A program made the position numbers and the translations under genes. Source: JAVBPA01 sp031549925 (GTDB lineage Bacteria > Bacillota > Clostridia > Oscillospirales > CAG-272). Taken from it: a stretch of DNA of 33,657 bases. The stretch is from positions 1-33,657 of the forward strand of contig JAVBPA010000115.1 in the NCBI GenBank assembly GCA_031549925.1, given 5' to 3'. The notes under the pieces are model-generated. The model was given only the letters and a program-made list of their open reading frames with translations, made no database searches and was not told the origin of the DNA. This document shows positions 1 to 8,867 of the stretch, in pieces; position 1 is the stretch's first letter, and each line of letters opens with the position of its first letter.

Positions 1-288
1 TTCGCGGAATTTTTTTAACAATTCAATACATCCGTCAATATTGCAAAGAGGTTCTCCGCCTGATATTGTAACTCCTCCGTTTGAATAATCGTAAAATTCA
101 ATGTCTCCCATAACATCCGAAACAATTTCATCAATTGATAAATATTTCGGTTTACCATACAAAGCTTCCGGATTATGGCACCAGGGGCAAACAAGGTTGC
201 AGCCGCCTAAAAACACAGTAGTTCTTATTCCCGGTCCGTCTCCGGTAGAAAAATGCTGAATATTAAATACATTTATTTCATTTATCAT
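1..288 (-). CDS. Glycyl-radical enzyme activase (radical SAM), C-terminus outside window
   Basis: The first 96 codons of a PflA-type activase are present; the rest lies beyond base 1. This family uses SAM and a [4Fe-4S] cluster to abstract hydrogen from the active glycine of a partner glycyl-radical enzyme. Visible motifs are the N-terminal DGPGIRTTVFLGGC, the cluster motif CNLVCPWC (C30, C34, C37) followed by HNPE, and the SAM-binding SGGEP at residues 76-80. Only about 40 residues separate the cluster motif from SGGEP, so the extra ferredoxin insert of many eliminase activases is absent from this part and the protein resembles the short PflA form. The ATG at 286-288 is preceded by GAGGGT at good spacing. 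It follows the glycyl-radical enzyme stop by 17 bases, so the two are surely co-transcribed. The exact partner class cannot be read from the activase alone. Confidence 0.93.
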   Translation of the reverse strand, partial: MINEINVFNIQHFSTGDGPGIRTTVFLGGCNLVCPWCHNPEALYGKPKYLSIDEIVSDVMGDIEFYDYSNGGVTISGGEPLCNIDGCIELLKKFRE

Positions 289-305
289 AAATACCCTCAA
301 GATTA

Positions 306-2414
306 TTAAGCATGTTCAGTGCGGTTTAATATATCAAGCTGTATTGAACGGTCAAGTTTTGTATAATAAGCAGAAAATCCGGAAACGCGTACAATCAATC
401 CCTCATAATTTTCCGGATGTTCCATTGCATCCATTAATACGCTTCTTGATATAGAATTAATTTGTATTTCCTGTCCGCCATGCTTAAAATATATACGGAC
501 TAAAGCTGCGAGCCTTTTAATATTTTTTTCGCCGCGGAACATATCCGGTGAAAATTTTTGATTAAGCACTGTTCCGCAAGCAACTCTTGAATAATCGGGC
601 TTAGATATAGATTTTACAGTGCAAGTCGGACCGCGTTTGTCTCTGCCGTAAGTAGGGGAAGCCGCATCGCTTATCGGTTCACGTGCCAGTCTTCCGTCGG
701 GGGTAGCTCCGCTTGCTGCTCCTGATCCGATATTGCTTACATTTGAAGCTATAGCTGTGTAAAAACGTCCGCCGTCCTGAAGTCTGTACTGATCGAATAA
801 ATCAGAAGTATAATCGACAAACCAAACGGCGTATTTATCGGTTTCATCGCAGTCATTTCCGTATTTGGGAACAGCCATCATTTTTTCTCTTATATCTTCG
901 TAACCCGAATAATTAGCTTTTATAGCTTCAAGCAAATCCTTCATTGAAACGGATTTATCTTTGTAAACACATTTTTCGATAGCGGAAAGGGAATCTGTTA
1001 TTGTTCCGATACCCATTTCAGCTGCTCCGTGTGCCGCGGGATATATAGTTCCTCCGTTGCAAATATCGAGACCTCTTTCAATACAGCAGTAGGTTAAACA
1101 GCTCATGTATGGGTTAACATAAAAATTATTATTATATCTTCCGTTTTCAAGATGAATCATGTTTACATATTCAGCCGCTCCGTTTGCCAGTTGTTTTTCA
1201 TAAGCACGCATCAGATCATCCATGGTTTCCCAATCGCAGGGGTCTCCGCAGTCGATACCGGAAAAATTTCCGGTTAGCAAATCAAATCCGCGGTTTAATG
1301 TATATTCGAGATATTTAACAGTATCAAAACGTCCGTCAGACCAAGGCGGCTGCATTCCGGGTAAAAAGTTTTCTATACAACCCACCATGCAATAATTATT
1401 TGCGTCGCGTTCCGAATAACCCATATGTACAAGAGCCGCTATATTGGGACTGTCATTCATCAGAGCGGGATAACCGAGACCGGTTCCGATAACTCCTAGC
1501 GCTTCTTCCAAAAAATCTTCCGGTGTCAAAGGATTTATACGGGCGGAGAGATTAGGCCCCGGAATATTACAATTTTTTACTGCCCGAAGAACAGCGTATG
1601 TTAAATCATTTACAGCGTTTTCTCCATCCGGGGTTATTCCTGCTATACATATATTGCAAACATCGTCAGCGCCGTAACAAACGCGGTATTCACCGATTTT
1701 TAAAAATACATTTTCAAGCATCAACTGAGCTTGTTCCATCGTAATAACTTTATTATCAATATCATTTTTATAAAAGGGATATAAATACTGGTCAATTCTT
1801 CCCAAAGCCATAGCGTAAAGCCCCTGACATAAATATCCGATATGCCCGAACCAAACAAGCTGAAGCGCTTCTCTGAATGAACGCGGTTTTCCTTTTGATA
1901 AATGCAAACAAATTTCTTTTATTTCAGAATCAAAAGCAGCCCTTGAATATCCTTTTATCATTTCGGAAAAACCTAACATTGCAGTTTCACAAGAATCCAA
2001 AAATTCGATTTTTTTCAAATCAAACTTGTATTTATTTTTAGATTCATTTATTTCTGATAAAATACCTCCGATTCCGAACGATAATAATCTGTCATAGGCA
2101 CTAGCATAATGGTCTCTTCCCTGCAGCCATCCTCTCTCCCCGAATCTTGAAACATATCCCTGATAAAATGATATATCGCTTTGAGGTACATCTTCGAACA
2201 TTCCTTTTATAGATCCCACTATGATGTCGTTTTTATAAACGTTTTTTTTAATGGATGTAACAAGTTTATAAAAAGCTTTCGAACGCGCCACCGGAACAGG
2301 AGCATTAAGATTTTCTTTATAACCCATGCCATAATAATAATCTCTGACCCATTTTCCTGTAACAGGCGTATATAATTCACTTCTCAAGCCTTCGGTGCTT
2401 TGATAAAAATTCAT
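306..2414 (-). CDS. Glycyl-radical enzyme (PFL-like family, GCxE type), substrate unknown
   Basis: A 702-residue pyruvate formate-lyase-like glycyl-radical enzyme. The C-terminal glycyl loop reads RVSGFSAYY with the radical glycine at G679, ending 23 residues before the C-terminus. The active-site loop reads NYCMVGCIEN, giving the likely thiyl cysteine C346 and E348. In established families a Cys-x-Glu pair marks the eliminases and decarboxylases (glycerol or propanediol dehydratase, choline TMA-lyase, hydroxyproline dehydratase), whereas PFL itself has adjacent cysteines, so a formate-lyase reaction is unlikely. The length is clearly below the usual 780-850 residues, and the N-terminus looks abbreviated. 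The start is fixed by TAGGAG six bases before the ATG, overlapping the stop of the upstream binding-protein gene. Pairing with an activase is expected, but pairing with a solute-binding lipoprotein is not. Cytosolic, oxygen-sensitive. The substrate cannot be inferred from the sequence. Confidence 0.92.
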   Translation of the reverse strand: MNFYQSTEGLRSELYTPVTGKWVRDYYYGMGYKENLNAPVPVARSKAFYKLVTSIKKNVYKNDIIVGSIKGMFEDVPQSDISFYQGYVSRFGERGWLQGRDHYASAYDRLLSFGIGGILSEINESKNKYKFDLKKIEFLDSCETAMLGFSEMIKGYSRAAFDSEIKEICLHLSKGKPRSFREALQLVWFGHIGYLCQGLYAMALGRIDQYLYPFYKNDIDNKVITMEQAQLMLENVFLKIGEYRVCYGADDVCNICIAGITPDGENAVNDLTYAVLRAVKNCNIPGPNLSARINPLTPEDFLEEALGVIGTGLGYPALMNDSPNIAALVHMGYSERDANNYCMVGCIENFLPGMQPPWSDGRFDTVKYLEYTLNRGFDLLTGNFSGIDCGDPCDWETMDDLMRAYEKQLANGAAEYVNMIHLENGRYNNNFYVNPYMSCLTYCCIERGLDICNGGTIYPAAHGAAEMGIGTITDSLSAIEKCVYKDKSVSMKDLLEAIKANYSGYEDIREKMMAVPKYGNDCDETDKYAVWFVDYTSDLFDQYRLQDGGRFYTAIASNVSNIGSGAASGATPDGRLAREPISDAASPTYGRDKRGPTCTVKSISKPDYSRVACGTVLNQKFSPDMFRGEKNIKRLAALVRIYFKHGGQEIQINSISRSVLMDAMEHPENYEGLIVRVSGFSAYYTKLDRSIQLDILNRTEHA

Positions 2415-2423
2415 ATCAAACTC

Positions 2424-3872
2424 CTATTTGTTTTCGTTTACATTATCAATATATTTCTCGATATCCTTAATTATTTTCTTTTCGTATTTAGCAATTAACG
2501 ATGATAAATCAGAATTGTTTTTTACGGCAAGATTATAAAAAGCCCCTGAAAAACCTCCCCAGCCATAAACAAAAGCAAGTTCATATGTTCTGTTTGAAAA
2601 TATAATATCGAGCATTTCGCCCATTCTTTCATCTCTCGAAAGTTTATTTACAATAGCTATTTCATAATATGCCGGTCTTACGGTTTTTGATGATTCATAT
2701 GCTAAATCCTGAACGATAACCCCTGTTCTTTCTATATCGGAAGCTGTTTTCGGGATTGTCATCATAGCGGATGCTTCATGAACATAATTATAATATCTGT
2801 CCTGTGTTGTTTCATATTTAGGCCATGGTACAATTCCGTAATTGTTTTCTTTTGTACGAAGAACATTTGTTATCATATTCATAACTTCAGAAAAGAATAT
2901 CGAACGGTCTTCCATAAAAATATCGCATTGTTCATTTTTCGAGAAGCTGCCCATTTTTTCTATTTGCTCATAAACAGCGTCGTCTTCATGCATTAATTTT
3001 AATATTTTAGTATATGCTTGATAAAATTTATCCGTGTTCATCGACATGTAGGGTATACCTTCGTTGTCTTTCGTAATAAATTTTTCACCGGTTGCCGTGA
3101 TTAAACCCGGATATGTCCCCTGATGAGTCGAAAATCCGTAAAAATCATGATGATCCATTTTCCCGTTGCCGTCGAGGTCACGGCTTACAGTTTTGCATAA
3201 ATCATTGAGTTTATCAAGAGTCCATTTATTTGAATCTATCAAATCATAAGGATTTTCTAAATTATTATCATCTATTAGAACTTTATCAAAATATAATGTC
3301 CATGTACAGTCAAAAGAAGATAAATGTATATCTCCTGCCGCCATCATTATATTATTTGAAACAGATAAATCATTTAACGAGTTCTGATCCCAAAAACCCC
3401 ATGATAAATCCAAATAAGGAATTTCGCTCAATTCAAGCATATATCCGCCGGATAATACGGACGGGAGTGATACGGCACGTTCAAACGCGATATCATAAGC
3501 GTCTTCATCCGCATTAATAGATTTCATTATTTGCTGCATCGAAATTTTATGAGCTGAAAATTTTATTTCATGTCTTTCTTCAACATTTAAATTCCGTGTG
3601 TAAAAAGCGTCCTCAACAACCTCTCCGGATTGTTCTTCGTAATAAAAACGCCATGTGTCAAAATTTGTATTGTCATTTGTGGAAGCAATGTTGAAAGTAT
3701 AGCCTTCATATTTTTCTTCCGGAATTTCGGGAACAGCTTCTGTATCAATTTGTTCAGATAAAGATACTGTACTGGTTTCCGAAAAATCATCTCCGGCTTT
3801 TTTTGCACATGATACAATAGAAATAAAAATTATACAAAACAGAATACTGACAGAAATAAAACGAAGTTTCAT
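2424..3872 (-). CDS. Extracellular solute-binding lipoprotein (family 1-like)
   Basis: A solute-binding lipoprotein of about 482 residues. A basic, hydrophobic signal peptide ends in a lipobox IVSC with the lipidated cysteine at C22. The mature protein has the look of family-1 ABC binding proteins: the Ca-like acidic stretch DLDGNGKMDHHDF, followed by domain II segments, and a C-terminal half with SAMMTIPKTA and a WGGFSGAF-like segment. A longer version starting at GTG 3881 is possible, but GGGTGG lies six bases before the ATG at 3870-3872 and overlaps that GTG, so the ATG is preferred. It is the first gene of an operon with the glycyl-radical enzyme (9 bases downstream) and the activase. No permease or ATPase accompanies it within the window. 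The ligand is unknown; it may deliver the enzyme substrate, which is inference from gene order only. Confidence 0.85.
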   Translation of the reverse strand: MKLRFISVSILFCIIFISIVSCAKKAGDDFSETSTVSLSEQIDTEAVPEIPEEKYEGYTFNIASTNDNTNFDTWRFYYEEQSGEVVEDAFYTRNLNVEERHEIKFSAHKISMQQIMKSINADEDAYDIAFERAVSLPSVLSGGYMLELSEIPYLDLSWGFWDQNSLNDLSVSNNIMMAAGDIHLSSFDCTWTLYFDKVLIDDNNLENPYDLIDSNKWTLDKLNDLCKTVSRDLDGNGKMDHHDFYGFSTHQGTYPGLITATGEKFITKDNEGIPYMSMNTDKFYQAYTKILKLMHEDDAVYEQIEKMGSFSKNEQCDIFMEDRSIFFSEVMNMITNVLRTKENNYGIVPWPKYETTQDRYYNYVHEASAMMTIPKTASDIERTGVIVQDLAYESSKTVRPAYYEIAIVNKLSRDERMGEMLDIIFSNRTYELAFVYGWGGFSGAFYNLAVKNNSDLSSLIAKYEKKIIKDIEKYIDNVNENK

Positions 3873-3917
3873 AATATCCACCCGAAAAAATATTTTATAA
3901 TGTTAACATGCAGCCTT

Positions 3918-3946
3918 ATAATAACATATTAAATTTTTATTGTAAA
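3918..3946 (-). promoter_or_regulatory. Predicted sigma-A promoter of the binding protein / glycyl-radical operon
   Basis: On the minus strand TTTACA (3941-3946) and TATTAT (3918-3923) are separated by exactly 17 bases, giving an expected start near 3910 and a short leader before the ATG at 3872. It is divergent from the lepA promoter about 100 bp away. Confidence 0.6.
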
Positions 3947-4047
3947 CAATATTACAAACAAATTAGAATTATATTTTTACATTTATATATAATTATTATA
4001 ATTTTCTGATATATTGTTTATAATATAATGAATTAATAAAAAAATTA

Positions 4048-4076
4048 TTGATTTTAATTTTTAAATATAGTATAAT
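4048..4076 (+). promoter_or_regulatory. Predicted sigma-A promoter of lepA
   Basis: TTGATT (4048-4053), a 17-base spacer and a consensus TATAAT (4071-4076). Transcription would begin near 4083, some 44 bases ahead of the lepA ATG. Confidence 0.65.
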
Positions 4077-4126
4077 TACTTGATTTACCATATTTTTTTA
4101 TATTTCTACAGAACAGGTAAAATAAA

Positions 4127-5938
4127 ATGCCGCATAGATTAGAATTAATTAGAAATTTTTCGATAATAGCACATATAGACCACGGGAAATCAACTCTTGC
4201 AGACAGAATTTTAGAATTTACCCAAGCGGTTCAGGAACGTGAAATGGAAGAACAAATTCTTGATAACATGGATCTTGAACGCGAAAGAGGTATTACCATA
4301 AAAGCGCGTGCCGTCAATTTAAAATACAACGCGCCTGACGGAAATATATACTCATTGAATTTGATCGATACCCCCGGTCATGTAGACTTTAACTACGAAG
4401 TTTCGCGTTCTCTCAATGCTTGTGAAGGAGCGCTTTTAGTAGTTGACGCTACACAGGGTATCGAAGCGCAGACTCTTGCGAATACTTATTTGGCGGTTGA
4501 TTTGAATATAGAAATCGTCCCCGTTATAAACAAAATAGATTTAATTGCCGCTGATGTTGAAAGAGTGAGAACTGAAATAGAAGATATCATTGGTGTTCCG
4601 GCAGCGGATTGCCCTGCGATATCCGCAAAAAACGGAATAAACATAAATAAAGTATTGGATAAGATTATATCATCAATTCCCTGTCCGGGAGGCGATGAAA
4701 ATGCTCCTCTTAAATGTCTTATTTTCGATTCATATTATGACACATATCTCGGAGTAGTCGTTTATATAAGAGTAATTGACGGAACCGTTAAAAGCGGAGA
4801 CAATATTAAAATGATGGGTACTGGAGCAGAGTATACAGTAGTTGATGTCGGGGTTATGTCTGCTTTCGGTTTGAAAAAAACTGATGTTTTGATGGCGGGA
4901 GACGTAGGATATATCTCCGCTTCGATAAAAAATATATCGGAAACCAGAGTAGGTGACACAATAACAAACGTTAATAATCCTTGTATTAACGCTTTGCCCG
5001 GGTTTAAAAAAGCGTTGCCTATGGTTTTTTCCGGAATATTTCCCGCTGACGGAGCAAGATACGCGGATTTGAGGGATGCGCTCGAAAAATTACAATTAAA
5101 CGACGCTGCGTTTACATTTGATCCCGAAACTTCAATCGCTCTCGGATTTGGATTCCGCTGCGGATTTTTAGGCCTTTTGCATATGGAAATAATACAGGAA
5201 AGACTTGAAAGAGAATTTAATCTTGACATTATAACGACAGCTCCGAGCGTTATATATGAAATATTGCTGCGGAGCGGAAAAACAATTAAAATTGATAATC
5301 CTACAAATTACCCTTCTCCCGACGAAATCGAAGAAGCATATGAGCCAAGTGTCAAAGCGACAATTATGACTCCTGCTGAATACGTCGGAAGCATCATGGA
5401 GCTTTGCCAGGAGAGAAGAGGTGTTTATCTTGATATGAAGTATATCGATTCATCAAGAACAGAACTTTATTATGAACTTCCTCTAAACGAAATTATATAC
5501 GATTTTTTTGACGCCCTGAAAAGCAGATCAAAAGGTTACGCTTCACTCGACTATGAATTAATCGGTTATAAAAAAAGCAAACTCGTCAAACTTGATATTT
5601 TATTAAACGGCGATGTCGTGGACGCTCTGTCTTTTATTGTTTTTGAAGATAACGCTTACAGCCGCGGAAGAAAAATTTGCGAAAAATTAAAAGATAATAT
5701 ATCAAGGCATTTATTTGAAATTCCGGTACAAGCGGCAATCGGCGGTAAAATTATCGCACGTGAAACCGTTAAAGCTTTGCGTAAAGACGTGCTTGCAAAA
5801 TGTTACGGCGGAGATATAACAAGAAAGAAAAAGCTGCTCGAAAAACAAAAAGAAGGTAAAAAGAAAATGCGTCAGCTTGGTTCGGTTGAAATATCGCCCG
5901 AAGCGTTTATGTCAGTTTTAAAATTAGATAATGATTAA
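4127..5938 (+). CDS. lepA: Elongation factor 4 (LepA), back-translocating GTPase
   Basis: A 603-residue translational GTPase of normal LepA length (about 600). The P-loop AHIDHGKST (residues 15-23), the switch I segment RERGITIK (52-59), switch II DTPGHVDF (81-88) and NKID are all present. The C-terminal half carries the LepA-specific features, including GFRCGFLGLLHMEI and the final basic segment around ITRKKKLLEKQKEGKKKM. The protein binds the ribosome and promotes back-translocation or 30S biogenesis. The ribosome-binding site is weak (AGGT nine bases before the ATG). hemW follows 49 bases later and then a cardiolipin synthase, with no terminator between them, so lepA heads a three-gene operon. 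The lepA-hemW order is classical in Firmicutes, where heat-shock genes usually follow; here they do not. Confidence 0.97.
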   Translation: MPHRLELIRNFSIIAHIDHGKSTLADRILEFTQAVQEREMEEQILDNMDLERERGITIKARAVNLKYNAPDGNIYSLNLIDTPGHVDFNYEVSRSLNACEGALLVVDATQGIEAQTLANTYLAVDLNIEIVPVINKIDLIAADVERVRTEIEDIIGVPAADCPAISAKNGININKVLDKIISSIPCPGGDENAPLKCLIFDSYYDTYLGVVVYIRVIDGTVKSGDNIKMMGTGAEYTVVDVGVMSAFGLKKTDVLMAGDVGYISASIKNISETRVGDTITNVNNPCINALPGFKKALPMVFSGIFPADGARYADLRDALEKLQLNDAAFTFDPETSIALGFGFRCGFLGLLHMEIIQERLEREFNLDIITTAPSVIYEILLRSGKTIKIDNPTNYPSPDEIEEAYEPSVKATIMTPAEYVGSIMELCQERRGVYLDMKYIDSSRTELYYELPLNEIIYDFFDALKSRSKGYASLDYELIGYKKSKLVKLDILLNGDVVDALSFIVFEDNAYSRGRKICEKLKDNISRHLFEIPVQAAIGGKIIARETVKALRKDVLAKCYGGDITRKKKLLEKQKEGKKKMRQLGSVEISPEAFMSVLKLDND

Positions 5939-5987
5939 ATTATAAGATGTAAAACCAAAAATAAATGACATTGAAAGGTATAAAACG

Positions 5988-7172
5988 ATGAGTGATAATT
6001 TAGGATTATATTTACACATACCGTTTTGCAAATCAAAATGCGCATATTGTGATTTTTATTCATTATCACAACGGAATGATTACCAGCGTTATGTTGACGC
6101 CTTGTCGCTTCATATTCAGGATTATTCTGAAAATATAAAGGATTATACGATTGATTCGGTTTTTATAGGAGGCGGAACACCGACTGTATTACCTAAAAAG
6201 AATTTAATTGAGTTGATCGATTTAATTTATCATAATTTAAATATAGCTAATGACGCAGAATTTACAATTGAATGTAATCCTGCGACTGCTGATTATAATT
6301 TATTTAAAAAATTGCGTTCGATGGGAGTTAACCGATTAAGTATCGGAATGCAATCGACTTGTGAAAACGAATTGAAGCTCCTTTCGCGTATACATACATT
6401 TGAAGATTTTGAAGAATGTTTCACAGCTGCACGCAGCGCAGGATTTGATAATATTAATGTCGACTTGATGTATGGTATTCCCGAACAGTCCGAAGCATCT
6501 CTAAAAATGTCTCTTGAATCGCTTTGTGATAAAGGACCGGAACATATTTCGTTATACGGATTAAAAATTGAACCGAATACAGAATTTTTCGATATTAAAA
6601 ACACTCTTGCCCTGCCGTGTGAGGACAATGAATATGCAATGTATGAAACTTCAATTAATATATTAAATAATTACGGTTATGAACAATATGAAATATCAAA
6701 TTTTTCAAAACCGGGATTTGAATGTAAACATAATTTGAAATATTGGAACTGCGAAGAATATCTGGGGCTCGGACCCGCGGCGCATTCATATTTAAACGGA
6801 AGCCGTTTTTCATTTAAACGTGATATTGATTTGTATATGAATATGCTGGAGCAGGAAAATTACACCGAAGAATTAATAGATGAGTATTACGATATATCAA
6901 ACGGCGAAAGAATGGGTGAATATGTAATGCTTCAGCTTCGGCTCAACAGGGGTATTGACACAGAAGATTTTAATCAAAAATTTAATTTAAGTTTTGATGA
7001 TTTATACGCAAAATATTTGAAAGTATACATACAAAACGGTTTTATGGAAAAAACTTCTTCGGGATATGCATTTACTACTAAAGGAAAGTATGTAAGTAAT
7101 TATATTTTATCTGCAATTCTCGATTTTGACAGCAATATTATGTCAAACATCGCAAAAGGAACGGATAAATAA
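5988..7172 (+). CDS. hemW: HemW-type radical SAM protein (heme chaperone)
   Basis: A 394-residue radical SAM protein. It opens with GLYLHIPFCKSKCAYCDF, giving cluster ligands C14, C18 and C21, followed by a phenylalanine (F23) where true coproporphyrinogen dehydrogenase HemN has a fourth cysteine. GGGTPT follows at about residues 62-67. These marks, the length and the position behind lepA fit HemW, a heme-binding chaperone formerly annotated as oxygen-independent coproporphyrinogen oxidase. The C-terminal HemN_C-type domain (GEYVMLQLRLNRGID onward) is intact. The start is supported by GAAAGG about eight bases before the ATG. It is co-transcribed with lepA and the next gene. The window has no other heme-pathway gene; the uroporphyrinogen-decarboxylase-fold gene at 12360 is not canonical HemE. 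Confidence 0.94.
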   Translation: MSDNLGLYLHIPFCKSKCAYCDFYSLSQRNDYQRYVDALSLHIQDYSENIKDYTIDSVFIGGGTPTVLPKKNLIELIDLIYHNLNIANDAEFTIECNPATADYNLFKKLRSMGVNRLSIGMQSTCENELKLLSRIHTFEDFEECFTAARSAGFDNINVDLMYGIPEQSEASLKMSLESLCDKGPEHISLYGLKIEPNTEFFDIKNTLALPCEDNEYAMYETSINILNNYGYEQYEISNFSKPGFECKHNLKYWNCEEYLGLGPAAHSYLNGSRFSFKRDIDLYMNMLEQENYTEELIDEYYDISNGERMGEYVMLQLRLNRGIDTEDFNQKFNLSFDDLYAKYLKVYIQNGFMEKTSSGYAFTTKGKYVSNYILSAILDFDSNIMSNIAKGTDK

Positions 7173-7190
7173 AAATGAATAAATAAAAAA

Positions 7191-8720
7191 ATGATCAAAA
7201 GAATTTTAAAATTATTATTCGGACGCCGGACGACAGTTATAATATTATTACTATTACAAATAACAATAACGATTTTTTTACTTCAAGCGACGGGAAAATA
7301 CCGCTTTATTTCTTTGACTTTAACAATTTTAAGTATTATCGTTGTTTTTTATATTATAAACCGACAAGATAAACTGGATTATAAAGTTACATGGATTATA
7401 ACGATATTGACTTTCCCTCTGTTCGGAGGTTTCCTTTATTTAATTTTTAGAATTCAATCGTCTTTTGAAAGAATACAGCGTAAATATTTAAAATATAACC
7501 CGCAGGCACATTCGATATTGATTCAGGATAATAAAATATTAGAAAATTTAAAAAATTTAAATGAAGGTCTTGAAACTCAGGCGAAATATTTGTGCAATAG
7601 AATAGGTTTCCCGGTATATCAAAACAGCAGAATTGAATATATTTCATCCGGTGAAAGTTATTTTAATATATTGCAAACAGAATTAAAAAAAGCGAAAAAA
7701 TATATATTTTTAGAGTATTTTATAATAGAACACGGTAATATGTGGGATACAATTTTAGATATCTTGGTAAAAAAAGCGGCAGAGGGTGTTGATGTCAGAC
7801 TTATTTACGACGATATGGGATGTATGTTTACTTTACCGCCTAAATATTATAAAAAGCTTGAGAATTTGGGAATAAAATGTATCGCGTTTAATCCTTTCAG
7901 ACCTTTTTGGACTTCGCTGCAAAATAACCGAGATCATAGAAAAATCGTTGTTGTAGACGGAATAACCGCTTTTACCGGAGGGATAAATTTAGCCGACGAA
8001 TATATAAACCAAAAAGAACGTTTCGGTCACTGGAAAGATTCCGCGGTTGTTATATACGGAGAGGCTGCTTTCAGTTTTTGTGTTATATTTTTAAATATGT
8101 GGTATTCGATTTCAAAATCAAATGAAAATTTTTCTAATTTTTTATACGACAAGACAATAATTGGAAACAATTTGGGTTATGTACAGCCTTATTGTGATAC
8201 TCCCGTAGATAATGAAAACATAGGAGAACATATTTATCTTCAAATAATTAATAACGCACGCAGTTATATGTACATTTCCACTCCGTATTTAATCATTGAC
8301 GAAAACTTAAATACCGCTCTTTGTTTAGCAGCAAAAAGCGGAGTTGACGTGAGGATAATCACACCCTATATTCCGGATAAAAAACTGGTTCATATGGTAA
8401 CGCGTTCTTATTATCCGCAGCTTATAAACAGCGGTGTACGCATATACGAATATAAACCGGGTTTTATTCATTCAAAAATATTCATTTCCGACGATATTTC
8501 AGCGATTCTCGGAACGGCGAATCTCGATTTCAGAAGCTTGTATCTGCACTTTGAATGCGGTACCCGTCTTTACGGATGCAATGCTGTTTTTGATATGAAA
8601 AACGATTTTTTACAAACAATAGAAATGTGTGTAGAAATTACTGAAGAATTTTCCAAAAAACAAAATATTGTATACAAAATAGCGCAAAATATAATGCGTA
8701 TATGCGCTCCTCTTATGTAA
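7191..8720 (+). CDS. cls: Cardiolipin synthase (phospholipase D family)
   Basis: A 509-residue membrane phosphatidyltransferase that joins two phosphatidylglycerols to make cardiolipin. Two hydrophobic helices lie in the first ~90 residues (the PLDc_N region). Two complete HKD motifs follow: HRKIVVVD with H249, K251 and D256, then FTGG; and HSKIFISDD with H427, K429 and D434, then LGTANLDFRS. Length and order match bacterial Cls. It begins 18 bases after hemW with no good ribosome-binding site. Between them is a four-codon minicistron (ATG AAT AAA TAA at 7175-7186), so initiation may depend on coupling or reinitiation. A hairpin terminator follows at 8777. The YqeG phosphatase at 18372, plausibly another phospholipid-pathway enzyme, is elsewhere in the window. 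Confidence 0.95.
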   Translation: MIKRILKLLFGRRTTVIILLLLQITITIFLLQATGKYRFISLTLTILSIIVVFYIINRQDKLDYKVTWIITILTFPLFGGFLYLIFRIQSSFERIQRKYLKYNPQAHSILIQDNKILENLKNLNEGLETQAKYLCNRIGFPVYQNSRIEYISSGESYFNILQTELKKAKKYIFLEYFIIEHGNMWDTILDILVKKAAEGVDVRLIYDDMGCMFTLPPKYYKKLENLGIKCIAFNPFRPFWTSLQNNRDHRKIVVVDGITAFTGGINLADEYINQKERFGHWKDSAVVIYGEAAFSFCVIFLNMWYSISKSNENFSNFLYDKTIIGNNLGYVQPYCDTPVDNENIGEHIYLQIINNARSYMYISTPYLIIDENLNTALCLAAKSGVDVRIITPYIPDKKLVHMVTRSYYPQLINSGVRIYEYKPGFIHSKIFISDDISAILGTANLDFRSLYLHFECGTRLYGCNAVFDMKNDFLQTIEMCVEITEEFSKKQNIVYKIAQNIMRICAPLM

Positions 8721-8749
8721 TATTTCCCTTTTCAGGAACATTATTATTA

Positions 8750-8778
8750 TTGAACTTAAAATTTAATTATAGTAAAAT
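8750..8778 (+). promoter_or_regulatory. Possible promoter of the SleB-like gene, abutting the cls terminator
   Basis: TTGAAC (8750-8755), 17 bases, TAAAAT (8773-8778). The predicted start near 8785 would fall inside the terminator hairpin that follows, so new transcripts would lack its left arm. Sporulation sigma factors were not tested for. Confidence 0.35.
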
Positions 8779-8809
8779 AACATCGGTTGCAGCCGATGCT
8801 ATTTTTTTT
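8777..8809 (+). terminator. Rho-independent terminator after cls
   Basis: The inverted repeat ATAACATCGG / CCGATGCTAT (8777-8786 and 8793-8802, one mismatch, six-base loop TTGCAG) is followed directly by a run of eight T. It ends the lepA-hemW-cls operon. Confidence 0.8.
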
Positions 8810-8867
8810 AATTTTAAAAATATTATAAAAAGCGAGGGATGTAAAACCGGAAAACCGGTAAATTGTT

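Noticed and set aside
306..2414. Pyruvate formate-lyase
   Set aside because: PFL needs two adjacent active-site cysteines; here the loop is GCIE, as in eliminases and decarboxylases.
4762..5229. 155-codon minus-strand frame inside lepA
   Set aside because: Antisense shadow of a confidently identified gene, with no independent signals.
5988..7172. Oxygen-independent coproporphyrinogen dehydrogenase HemN
   Set aside because: The fourth cysteine of HemN is replaced by F23, and the lepA neighbour favours HemW.
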